Shown piece after piece: positions 1-9,530 of a stretch of 64,000 nt of DNA (positions are counted from its first letter, which is position 1; each line of letters starts with the position of its first letter). The notes under the pieces are model-generated. The model searched no databases and was not told where the DNA came from. It worked only from the letters and a program-made list of their open reading frames with translations. Both the position numbers and the translations under genes were made by a program. Source of the DNA: Carallia brachiata (lineage: Eukaryota; Streptophyta; Magnoliopsida; Malpighiales; Rhizophoraceae); assembly GCA_021464245.1 (NCBI GenBank), contig JADCRB010000118.1, positions 1,490,056 through 1,554,055 of the forward strand, given 5' to 3'.

Positions 1-1642
1 AAGGTTCATATCCAATAAATATTACAAAACGACACTAATTTCTTTTTTAAAAAAACCTAAACCCTAATTATATTTAATATTATCTTCAATTTTAATTTTA
101 AAAAAAATTAAATTTCTTTTTTTTGTTAATACAGTATTGCTCAAACTTTTTCTCATATTTTAATTGGTGTGTATCGAGCCAGCCAAAATCCTTCCAAGAT
201 ATGATGAGTTTTTCTTTTTCCCCTTAACTATGCCTGCACAATCGAAATTAAACCATTATTAGAAATTGTTGAAATTTTGGCATATGTGAAATACGTAGAC
301 TCACAATTTTATTGTAGAATACGTGGGTTCATATGACATTATATATTTTTCTCCACGCTCGGGCTCACCTTCTACATAGTTGGACTCCAAGTTTCGAGGT
401 TAGACCTCTCACATTATGAGTACAAGAATATGAGTACAAGAATAAGTAACAAACAAATAAATTACAAACTCTACTTCTTTTCTAAAACCCTTAAAACTTA
501 AAATACAGGCCATGAGCCTCAACTTAAATGTTGCTTGAACTCTACTCTCTTTTTTCATGTGGAAGTTTTGTTCTCTTTACAATTTACACTTGTAACTCCA
601 ACACTCTTTTCCAAGTGTGAGTGTTTTCCAAGTGTGAGTCTTGTTGCTTATAAGTGTTTGCATGGTAGATTGGGCTTTGCTTTTTGCCTTAGTACGGAAT
701 ACGCGGACTCACATGACATTCTGCATTTTCCTCCGTGCTCTAGGTTTGGATTTTGCATTTCAGACTATGGACTTTGAGGTTGGACTTCTCACATCACGAG
801 TACGAGAACAAGAAACAAATAGATAGACCACGGACTCCACTTCTTTTCCAAAACTTTAAGACTTGAAATATGGGTCATAGATCTCAATTTAAGTGTTCCT
901 TGAACTCTACTCTCCCTTTTCATGTGGGAGTTTTGCTCTCTTTACAAACGCACACTTGTAACTCCAACAAAAAATTTCAATATTATAACAACACTCAACT
1001 ATTTTAAATAAAACTTTTGTACCCAACGACTTGAGTTTGAATCCTTTTACTATTACTTGCCTTAGAATAAATGTGGATTTATGCCGAGTCGTTAACTGTG
1101 AAATTGGGTATAGAAGATGCCCATTTGGGCCTAATAATTCTTCGGTAAAAGATTCTCTCTTTGGGAAAGATTGAATGAGGAAATAGTGTGTAACCTCCGA
1201 CCTCGATTTGCAGATGTGATGGCTATGTATCGACGATGTATTTTTTATGAAAAAAAAAATACAACCTTTGTATTGAAGTTGTGTATTTTGGAAAGATCTT
1301 CAAACATATGAACAGGAGAAACATTGGAAGCTTATAGGAGAAAGACGTGTATGGAAGAATGGGAGGTTTTTTTTTTGGGTTAAATCAGCAGTAGTAACTA
1401 AATATTATGAATGAAAAAGGTGCAGAAGAGCTATAAACAAAAAATAAAATAAAATAAAAATCATGTACGTACCAATCAGTAGTAATATATAAAAACGCAT
1501 GCTTATTAAACCAATCAAGTTGACACGGTGTAATACCTATGTATCAATTAAAAACGACAGAGTTTTTTTTTTTTTCTTCTCTGAACAACGACAAATGTTG
1601 ATAAATGATTTTTTCAAAATTCAGACCCTCATTTTATAGCTT
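1..1642. repeat. Gene-less AT-rich DNA with a degenerate direct repeat
   Basis: No coding exon is recognisable here. Two diverged direct copies of a segment of about 280 bp lie at roughly 315-605 and 690-965. Both contain the same order of landmarks: an 'atacg-ggg/cgg-ttcatatgacatt' type block, a 'gagtac(a/g)agaa' block, 'cttgaactctactctc', 'catgtgg(a/g)agttttg' and 'cacttgtaactccaac'. Short open frames at 535-826 fall inside the repeat and look like chance. The rest holds A/T runs and nothing I can name. Confidence 0.6.
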
Positions 1643-1963
1643 GGAATTGTGGCTAACTTGTACTACGGCCTGGAGTTTTTAGGTGGTACAAGACTTGAGC
1701 CACTAGGATACAAAGCTCGGCACGGATGGACGAGATTTAGCGGCAGGATTGTTCCTTCCTGGCTTGGCATATCGAATTCGACCGCGAACGCCATTGCTGA
1801 TGAAGGGAGACTTGGAGTGCTGCGATCGTTTCATGTTGAATTGTGGTCTCACGAAGTGACTGCTGCTTGTGGGAATATAACGATTCAATTTTCGCCTCAC
1901 ACAGCAGAAGGGACACTGCTGCCTGAGGGAGCAAGCGAATGCGAGACTCATCAACGTTTGTAG
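1643..1963 (+). pseudogene. C-terminal fragment of a LEA2/NHL gene
   Basis: This plus-strand open frame has no ATG; it opens inside a codon series beginning GTG GCT AAC. It encodes only the C-terminal half of a LEA2 (NDR1/HIN1-like) protein. It aligns with about residues 158-255 of the intact paralog at 7408-8190: both share the blocks NLYY-EFLGGTRLE, SGRI, SNSTANAIA, LGVLRSFHVEL and CGNI. The cytosolic tail, the membrane helix and the first beta strands are missing. The segment 'gcaagcgaatgcgagac' replaces the paralog's ending, so the C-terminus has drifted. Its 3' flank (2232-2265) matches the 3' flank of the minus-strand paralog (7057-7090) in inverted orientation, so it is half of an inverted duplication. 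I call it a dead fragment. Confidence 0.75.
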
Positions 1964-2045
1964 GTATTTGCTATATACATAGCAAGGTCTAGGGGTTTCT
2001 GTGGATAGATATTATAGTTTTTCTTTTGTTTTTATTTTCCCCGCC

Positions 2046-2063
2046 GGGGGGGGGGGGGGGGGG
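2046..2063 (+). repeat. Run of 18 G residues
   Basis: An uninterrupted run of 18 G is followed by A and four more G. It lies about 80 bp after the LEA2 fragment stop in otherwise AT-rich DNA. Such a tract could form a G-quadruplex, and its length is error-prone in sequencing. Confidence 0.9.
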
Positions 2064-2069
2064 AGGGGA

Positions 2070-3770
2070 TGTGGAGGTGTTGAAATTATTTAGAGGACTG
2101 TTTTCCACTATTTAATTTTCTATTGTTAGTTTCACATTAAGTTATTTCACCTTTGTGAGTAGCTCTTTTTTTTTTTTTTTTTGGCTTTTTGAAATATTCA
2201 TGGGTGAAAACTTGAAATTAAGCTCGAATTTATAGTTGAAAATCTTAACCATGGAGACAAAGTAATGCTCTCTTTAATGAAAAGCTAAGAATTGTTTTGC
2301 ATGTGATGGCTTGAACTTAATCATGGCCAAAGTATTGTAATTAATATTATAAGAGAGTTGTCTTTTGCTCTTTCCTTTTTCTTTTTCAGAAAAAATAGGT
2401 GAATTTGAGACTTAAGAGTAGTTTTTTTTTTTTTTTTCTAATTTCCTTTTTGACTCAAATAAGTAAATTTAAGAGTTTTTTTTCCTCCACTCTCTGATGC
2501 TCGATCGAGCCCGCTGCCACCGGATAAACTGCAATCTACTATTGTTTTTTTTATTGGTTTGCCGGAAGGTCTAAAAGTTTTGCACTTAATCTCACAAACC
2601 ACACATTCTTTTTTATTGGTTATGGCGGCTTTTTGTATCTTGGTTGAGATAAATAATGCAAGTAAGACTTCATCGATCAATACTATTCCAACTGTTTTAG
2701 GCGTAATTATTACTGTTTAAAAGATAAAACAAACACTCCTTTAATTATAAGAAAAAAATTGGATGATTGTTTTCGTGTATCCACTGAAGTATACGAGGCC
2801 GACTAAAGTCAATTATCAAATGCATAATTAAAGTCATCAAATTCACAATGAAAGTCCTTATCATCTCTCCTTCTCTCTCTCACGGGCAGGGCCTGTCAAT
2901 TACATTTTGAGTTGAATTTTAATTTGGTTTATTATTATTTTTTTCAATAAGTAAGAGCAAGCTTTTATTAAATAAAAAAAAAAAGGCACAGTAGAGAGAG
3001 TATTACACCTGCAGCCCTATCAAAGCAGAGACCAAAAGATAGCACTGGCCAACATGAGTTATTATAGAGTAAAAGTAGAAACAGTCTAACTGCCAATAAA
3101 TGCCTCTAAAATTTCCAAACACGCCATAAGATTTTAACAGATTTTTTTTTCAATTTCTTTTTTTTTTTTGAATAAGCGCATATTAAGGACGATTTTAGTA
3201 CTGAATATGGCTATAATAAACTGAGCTTACTTCCCTTTTCCTACCTTTGCTAACTAATCACTCCCTTGGTTCGGGGCCGGGCCGACAATATATATTTGAC
3301 TAAATTTAGATCATGAATTTAAGTTGTTAAAGGTCTCAAACACTTTCCATCAAAATTAACCCTACGGTTTTATTTAATAATTACTAATGTATCTTTCGCT
3401 AGGTAGCAAACACTAGTGCTAGTTTCATAGTTAACTGCGTTTCAAATAACATTTTATAATTAATAAAAACTGTGTTCGCACGAAGAAGTTAGTCTCCAAA
3501 GTAGTGACACAAAACTCCCCCTCCTTTTGTCCTGATGGCGATAAATCTGATACATGCTTGTCAGGATCAGGGGTAGGAGGGCTAGTAGCAACAACGAATC
3601 AAAGTAGTTACGCAAAGAAAATCAACTCCCAAAATTAAACATTAGACATAGGTAGCTAGAAATTAAAACCCTACTCCCAATCAAAATATAACAACGGAAA
3701 TTCGGGCAGCAAAATCTATGTTTGCGAAAAAAAAAAAAAAGAATGAAAAAAATTGAAATCTCCCAGAAAA
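2070..3770. other. Intergenic DNA between LEA2 relics
   Basis: No exon is supported. The stretch 2232-2265 is the inverted match to 7057-7090 (3' flank of the paralog). Positions 2636-2680 carry a diverged piece of the 'gagataa-aatgcaagtaa-acttcg' module that also occurs at about 5330, 8840 and 12400. The remainder is A/T-rich with poly-T and poly-A runs. Confidence 0.5.
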
Positions 3771-3774
3771 ACCT

Positions 3775-4257
3775 CTACCAATGGGAGAAACGAACATCGC
3801 ATTTACTTCGTACACCAAGTTTGGTCCATGCCGCTGGTGCTATATCCGAAGAAAATCCAATGCTTATATTTCTACACTCAGCAGTCATGAAACGTTTCTC
3901 CGCAAGTATATTAGTCCGCATCTCCACACCGAGAGATTTCACCGTTCCAAGCCTAACTTCAGCAGCAATGTCCTTCGCCGTGGAATCCGAATCATTCCGC
4001 GTGGAGGCGCCCGTGCTAAAATCTGCCAATCCCCAGGCGGATTCTCCTGTCACATACAATGTCGAATCGCATATTTTCCCTGAAAGAATCTCTGTGTCAT
4101 GGTACACCCTAATCTCAATTTGTTCACGTCGAATGCCATAGAAGCTAGGGTTTTTCACTAAAAAAGTGATGTTCCAACTCGTCGTAATCTCGGAATTTGT
4201 GATGTTGAGGTTCGACAACTTTAATGAATCAACTCGTGCTAAATTGTGTAACTAAAC
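3775..4257 (-). pseudogene. N-terminally truncated LEA2/NHL gene
   Basis: The minus strand encodes a LEA2 domain without the usual N-terminal tail and transmembrane helix. Reading begins after a stop near 4245 and runs through SLKLSNLNITNSEI, a block equivalent to 'SSLNVTNSQISGNWD' of the paralog at 7408-8190. It continues with beta-strand-like blocks (WNITFLVKNPS, GKICDSTLYV, NISIGFSSD) to a stop at 3775. An internal Met at 4218 is the only possible start and would give about 147 residues with no membrane anchor. A TATA-bearing promoter module like that of the intact paralog lies just upstream (4324-4446), so the deletion removed only the 5' coding part. A short soluble protein cannot be fully excluded, but a decayed member of the cluster is more likely. 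Confidence 0.65.
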
Positions 4258-4323
4258 AAAAGAAATAAATTTTCTCAAAATTAGAGATTGTGTAAGAAAC
4301 ATATGATTTGGTGAGTAACAAGA

Positions 4324-4446
4324 GGTTTATATAGCAAAGATTATTCCTACGTTCATAACAATTTCGCTTGCAAAAAGGACTTTGATTTAGATTAGGGGTT
4401 CTAATTTCAATTGGTTTAGTAGTCTTCTTCCCCTTAAAACTCTTTT
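4324..4446 (-). promoter_or_regulatory. LEA2 promoter module, copy 1 (TATA)
   Basis: On the minus strand a GCTATATAAA TATA box (plus-strand text 'tttatatagcaaag', about 4327) is followed upstream by a block with 'cctacgttcataacaatttcgc' and 'gcaaaaaggactttgattt'. The same block occurs at 4633-4746 and 8249-8357. The last of these lies directly 5' of the intact LEA2 gene, which is why I read it as promoter sequence. Confidence 0.6.
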
Positions 4447-4632
4447 GACAAAAGTTATGTTGATTAATTAGCAAATAACAACACACTTGTTCGTACCCAA
4501 ATTGCTATGTTCACGAGGACTTGACTATATAGTAATACAATAAAAAGTACGCATAAGACACACATCTCATTGTGTCGTCAACCATGTTTTTTCCCATTTA
4601 GAAAGGCAAATCTACATTTTGCAAAAAGAAAC

Positions 4633-4746
4633 ATATAGCACAGATTATTCCTACGTTCATAGCAATTTCGCTTGCAAAAAGGACTTTAGTTTAGATTAGG
4701 AGTTATAATTTCAGTTGATTTAGCAGTGTTTTTTCCCCTTGAACTC
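4633..4746 (-). repeat. LEA2 promoter module, copy 2
   Basis: This is a second copy of the module at 4324-4446, about 300 bp further upstream. Its TATA box is mutated ('catatagcacag' on the plus strand). The flanking 'aaaggcaaatctacattttgc' block at about 4600 recurs at 5246-5268, on the far side of the solo LTR. Confidence 0.7.
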
Positions 4747-4864
4747 TTTTGACAGAAACAATGTTGATTAATGAGCAAATAACGACACGTAGTAATATAA
4801 TAGAAAGTATGCTGAAATGTACATATCATTGCATTGCCACGAAATTTTCTCCTATTTAGAAAGG

Positions 4865-5245
4865 TGTCAGGAACCAAGGACGAATATAGAAGAACCAGAA
4901 TCACAAACCCTAAATCAAGATCAAGATCAAGATTTGGGGCGGAATTTGCAGATGAAATAGAACAGAAAAACAAAGAAGAGTAGACAGAGAGAGAGAGAGA
5001 AAATTAGAGATGAAGATTTCTTTAATTCTGTTATGAGAACCCTCTTTACAGTTTACAATGCTTTTTATTCCTAACTAACTCACTAACCGATCTTCTTGGT
5101 TAGAGATTAGCAAACGGTGCGTTCAACTAATTCACTAACGGCACAATACTCCTTACCAACCCCGTTACACCCTTTAGTAAAACGTATAGCAAATCAAACA
5201 AAAGAAGAAATAAAAGAAAAAATTCCATTCTCCGGTGTCGCAACA
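4865..5245 (-). mobile_element. Solo LTR, Copia-like, 381 bp
   Basis: The segment starts TGTCAGGAACC and ends GTCGCAACA, the TG...CA ends of an LTR, and is flanked by a perfect 5-bp target-site duplication AAAGG (4860-4864 and 5246-5250). The related block at 4592-4635 reads 'atttagaaaggcaaatctacatt' without the insert, so the empty site is visible in the same window. Read on the minus strand it begins TGTTGCGACACC, has an AATAAA signal near its middle and ends CCTTGGTTCCTGACA, as in Ty1/copia LTRs. No internal retrotransposon coding sequence, primer-binding site or second LTR follows. It is therefore a solo LTR left by LTR-LTR recombination. Confidence 0.85.
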
Positions 5246-5249
5246 AAAG

Positions 5250-7050
5250 GCAAATCTACATTTTGCAAAAAGAAACGTAAATAAATGAAAATAAGATAAG
5301 TTCCATACTAATAACAAATTGAATCTTGATTGAGATAAGCAATGCGAGTAAAACTTCGTCCTAAGGAAACAGCAAAGAAGTGTGTGATGAACTTTCGTCG
5401 CCTCCCTAGTGAGGCCACTGGAAGGGTGGACCTACGGTATCTGTTGTTGTTTCTACAAAGTGGCCCATACGCGGAAATTCCCTTTGAAATGCAATGAAAA
5501 AAAAAAACAAAGACAGAAAAAAGACTAAAGAACCTAAAAAAAAAAGAAAAAAAAAAAAAAAAACCTTAAAGGCCAAAAACAAAAAACGCCATTTTCTATG
5601 TGCATTCCTCAGAGACAAAAAAAAAAAAAAAAAAAGGAAAAAAAAAAGAATTCTATGTGCATCAAACTCCGAAGGACTCACAGATGTATACATATATTTG
5701 TTTTACATATCTTCTGCTATAAATAGCTTCATTCAAAAATAAGAAGTAACCAGCTTCTGTTTTAAAAAAAAAAAAATGTCAAAGTAGAAGGAGAGAGGAA
5801 CTTCCAATAGATTTCACCAGTGTATTGTTAAAAAAAAAAAGAAGTGTATTGTAGCTGTTTACTTGGGCATTTTATAATTAATAATACATAATTCAATAGT
5901 GCTCAAAAATATAAAAAAATGAGACTATGTTCTTTGTTATATACTTAATGAAGCATATGTGTCTACGTGTATAATCAAGACAACAAAAATTTAACATCAC
6001 AGATCGTATATTTTTGGTAATCTGTCATTTGACTAAAAAAAATATTATTTTTTCTGGACAAGTCACAAAGTTTAATGGTAAAATCACAAGAATTCTTATT
6101 TTTATATTTATAGTTAGTTACTGCAAATCAAGAAAAGAATATTATACCCTCATAAGGCTCAAATAAAAGTGAGGTATGACCAGTTTTTCCTTTTTTTTTC
6201 CAGACAGAGACTAGAAAACCCTTCAATAGTGGAACTTTTTATAGCAGAAGGTATAAACACTTCTTTCTAAAGAAAAATTTTGAAGGCAAAAATAAATCTA
6301 CGTTGTCCAAAATTTAGTGATTACAGCATCTCTCTCCTTTGGCTGACGCGCTTTAATTTTCTTAGTCACACTTCAACTAACTCCAATTCTTCCGTAAACA
6401 TGTTTTTCTCTTACGAACTTCCATTCCGACTTTGTATAAATTACTTAAAAGATTTTTCTTTAACATAGCTTACTGTGAAATATTTATTTAAAATTCTTGA
6501 TAGAGACTGGTGTGATTTTTTTTCTCTCTCTCTGAGAAGAAGACCCGGATGTCCTCTTAAGAGCGCCTAATTTCCTAGTTGTTTACTTTCGTTTGTGCCG
6601 ACATAGTTAAATAAATTGTCATTGTATTTTGGGGGACGTCTAGCAAGCAAGTGCGGATGTCATAATTCAGCAAGTCGCAATTGCGATCCTTCTTAATTAT
6701 TTGAACCGAAATTTCGATCAACTTCAATTAAGTCCTCAAAACGAGTCTTTCCAGCCTCATCTTCAAGCCTTCCAATCTCAAGCATCTTTTGCCATGGACA
6801 ATCATTGGACATCAGTTGGGAACGATCAGTTTTTTCTTGGTGATGGCAAGATCGTGATAATTATGTTCTATCATATTTACATTTTTTATTTTTTGGTTCA
6901 GTTTTGTTGCAAAGCCCGAAGTAATAATAAGATCATTTCATCGTGACTTTGTAAAAATAAGGACAAGGTTGCCTCTAATTTTTACTTCTAATAATATTAC
7001 AGTAGATTGGCCTCGATTGACGTCAAAGCATCACAAGCAAAACAAACTCT
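5250..7050. other. Gene-less DNA with LEA2 flank module
   Basis: Positions 5280-5480 match 8770-8975 closely (same orientation): both contain 'acttcgtc(c/t)taaggaaacagc', 'gtgtgtgatgaactttcgtc' and 'tctgttgttgtttctacaa'. Being upstream of minus-strand LEA2 copies, they are duplicated 5' flanks. Positions 5490-5650 are A-rich homopolymer DNA, and the Lys-rich or Phe-rich frames there are artefacts. Small frames at 6280 and 6701 have no recognisable homology or start context. Confidence 0.55.
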
Positions 7051-7056
7051 TAGCTC

Positions 7057-7110
7057 TCCATGGTTAAGATTTTCAACTATAAATTGAAAGTTGATGTCAA
7101 GTTTTGCCGA
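7057..7110. repeat. Inverted copy of the 3' flank at 2232-2265
   Basis: The text 'tccatggttaagattttcaac' with its neighbours is the reverse complement of 'gttgaaaatcttaaccatgga' at 2240-2260. Both lie about 270-350 bp after the stop codon of a LEA2 copy, one on each strand, which marks an inverted duplication that included 3' flanking DNA. Confidence 0.75.
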
Positions 7111-7407
7111 GAATTGAAAAAAAAAAAAAAATCTCTGATGAGAGTGGAATAACAGCATAATTAAATGTCAAACAAATAATAGAAACATAATTATTGAAAA
7201 ACAAGACTCTAAGAAATACTTGATGGATGTAGATAGTATAGGATCACACCAAATAATACGAATCATTAGATAATTAAATTAAAAGAAATTAAAAAATATA
7301 AATAAATTATTAAATACTTATATAAGATTTTATGCTTACTTGTGTTTTCATAACCTATATAAGCTAGTTTGAAGCCCCTAGACGTTGCTATATAGTGAAC
7401 TACCATA

Positions 7408-8190
7408 CTACTTAAAGGATAACTTAACCTTACAATTTCTTGGCCCATCAGGCATCATCCCATCTGCTGTATCCGGTGAAACTTGAACCATTATATTGCC
7501 ACATACAACAGTCATGCTTTCAGTGTATAACTCAACATGAAAAGATCGCAGCACTCCAAGTTTCTCTTCCCCGGCAATGGCGTTCGCGGTAGAATTCGAT
7601 ATGCTAAGCGAGGAAGCAGCTATCCTACCGCTTAATCTCTTCGGATGGCCATCTACTTCCAGTGTCTCAAGCCTTGTCCCACCAAGAAACTCCGATTCAT
7701 AGTACAAGTTAGCCACGACACGATCATGGTTTAGGTTTTCTGCCTCAAAAACGAGGTCCCAATTGCCGGAAATTTGTGAGTTCGTGACGTTGAGGGAGGA
7801 CACATGGAAGTAATCGATTTGCACGTTTGGTCCACAAACAAAAAAAATTAACCATATGATGAAAGCCAACGACACAATGGCAACGATTGTGTCGCCAATG
7901 CATTTCCCAGGTGTACAGCTCTGGCGGGAGGGCCGGTTATTGGTTTGGGCGGCCGCCGAGAGAGAACCGGTGCCGGAGGAGGACCGGTTATTGGTCTGCG
8001 CTGCCGCCGGGGACGGAGACGTGGTGGTACCAACGGCGATAGAGTAATGACCGTTACCGGGTGTTGGATGTTCCACGATGGAATAGCTTGTAGTTGTAGC
8101 ACCTCCTCTGTTGTCCTTCTCCTGTGGAAACGCGTATTGCATCATGGAGAAAGTTTGGAGAAAAATCCCAAGTAGTTGAACAAAGAACAA
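7408..8190 (-). CDS. LEA2 / NDR1-HIN1-like (NHL) membrane protein
   Basis: This is an intact, intronless frame of 260 codons. The first Met gives a hydrophobic start; the likelier start is Met15/Met16 (about 8145-8148, MMQYAFPQEKDN), giving about 245 residues. The N-terminal third is a Pro/Ser/Thr/Gln-rich cytosolic tail with a repeated AAAQTNNR motif. About residues 101-120 (IVAIVSLAFIIWLIFFVCG) form a single membrane helix. The rest is a LEA2 domain (NVTNSQISGNWDL, SISNSTANAIA, a C-terminal CGNI-VQVS block). NHL proteins are type II plasma-membrane proteins linked to defence and stress; this protein's own role is unknown. A TATA box sits about 100 bp upstream on the same strand (8248-8257). 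The plus-strand fragment at 1643-1963 and the truncated copy at 3775 are relatives. Confidence 0.85.
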   Translation of the reverse strand: MFFVQLLGIFLQTFSMMQYAFPQEKDNRGGATTTSYSIVEHPTPGNGHYSIAVGTTTSPSPAAAQTNNRSSSGTGSLSAAAQTNNRPSRQSCTPGKCIGDTIVAIVSLAFIIWLIFFVCGPNVQIDYFHVSSLNVTNSQISGNWDLVFEAENLNHDRVVANLYYESEFLGGTRLETLEVDGHPKRLSGRIAASSLSISNSTANAIAGEEKLGVLRSFHVELYTESMTVVCGNIMVQVSPDTADGMMPDGPRNCKVKLSFK

Positions 8191-8248
8191 AAGTAATTAG
8201 AAGAAGGCGTGATAAAGAAACATATGATTTTGGTAAGTAGCAAGAGGT

Positions 8249-8357
8249 TTATATAGCAAAGATTATCCCAACGTTCGTAGCAATTTCGCTTGCAAAAAGG
8301 ACTTTGACTTAAATCAGGAGTTCTACTCCCGGTTTTGCAGTCTTCTTCCCTTTAAAT
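8249..8357 (-). promoter_or_regulatory. LEA2 promoter module, copy 3 (TATA)
   Basis: The minus strand reads GCTATATAAA at 8248-8257, about 100 bp 5' of the probable LEA2 start codon. The following block 'acgttcgtagcaatttcgc' and 'gcaaaaaggactttgactt' is shared with the modules at 4324 and 4633. Confidence 0.65.
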
Positions 8358-8359
8358 TC

Positions 8360-9025
8360 TTTCTACTTAGCAATGTAGTAGAAAGTGCACGGAAGGTGCA
8401 TAATTTATGTGATAGTTCATAGGATTTTTTTTTAATAGAGATAATTATTAAAATAATGAAACATGATCCCAATTTCTATGTAAACGAAATCTCATTTTCT
8501 TTTATTTTTGATAATCTATACATCATCTAATTTCACTCATAATTTCTAGCTTTCCATTATCAAGATTTAGTTTCCTAAAAAAAGATGTTATATATAGGTT
8601 CCGAAAACAAAAAAAAAAGGATTGTAATTGTGCATTATATAGAATTATGTCTTTCAACTTCTTTTCTTTTCATTTTTTTTTTCCTTTTGAATTCAACATA
8701 ATTTTTATTAGGTTAAGTTCAAATCAGAATGTGCTCCAGCGTGACCCATGTTAGGCCTATATTTTGAAAAAAGAAACGCGTGGATAAAAGAAAATAAAAT
8801 AGGTTCCGTACTAATAACGAATTGAATCTTTACTGAGATAAATACTGCAAGTAAAACTTCGTCTTAAGGAAACAGCGGAGAAGTGTGTGATGAACTTTCG
8901 TCCCCTCCCCAGTGAAGCCACTGGAAGAGTGGGCCTATCAGCATCTGTTGTTGTTTCTACAACTTGGCCCACATGCCAAAAAATAAATAAATAAATATAT
9001 ATATATATAATAATAATAATAATAA

Positions 9026-9060
<35 letters not shown>

Positions 9061-9530
9061 ATATTTAAAGACCATAAACAATAACGCCTTTTTAAAATGG
9101 TTTGCTTCAAGAAGAATTCTATGTGCATCAACCTACGAGGCACTCACAGATGTATACGTGTATTTGTTTTACATATCCTTTGTTGAGGGTTGTTATATTG
9201 ATTCTTACATAAACTTTGTTTAGGGTTGTTAAATTGATTCCCTAAAAACTTAGTCATGTCTCCATTCTTTTTTAAAATTGTCCCACTAAATATTTTTTGC
9301 TCCCCATTTCTTTAAAGTTGCTTTATAAATTATTTCCTTCTCCAAATTTCATCAATTTTTAGGCCCACACATTCTAAAAAATATGCTCAATTTTTCTTTT
9401 GTTTTATATAAAATCCATTCGTTGTTTTAAAAAGAAAAAATTTATTCAATTTGCTCAATATTGTCTATTTGAATTCAATCAATCTCACAAGACTTTTAAC
9501 AACTATATTGGAACTTATAACATAGATGTA
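8360..9530. other. Upstream flank of LEA2 with repeat module and microsatellite
   Basis: Positions 8770-8975 are the second copy of the flank module described at 5280-5480. Positions 8985-9062 are a compound microsatellite (AAAT, AT and AAT units). Positions 9180-9240 hold a short direct repeat around 'ttgttgagggttgttatattga' and 'ttgtttagggttgttaaattga'. No exon is seen. Confidence 0.55.

Noticed and set aside
40..66. 'cctaaaccctaa' text as a telomere repeat
   Set aside because: There are fewer than two plant telomere units, in AT-rich DNA. This is chance.
5494..5742. Lys-rich (plus) and Phe-rich (minus) frames of 80-95 residues
   Set aside because: They are translations of poly-A/poly-T runs in a flank module and have no conserved content.
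7408..8190. First Met of the 260-codon frame as the true start
   Set aside because: The extra 14-15 residues (MFFVQLLGIFLQTF) are not shared with other NHL tails, and the second start MMQYAF fits the TATA distance. It is kept only as an alternative.
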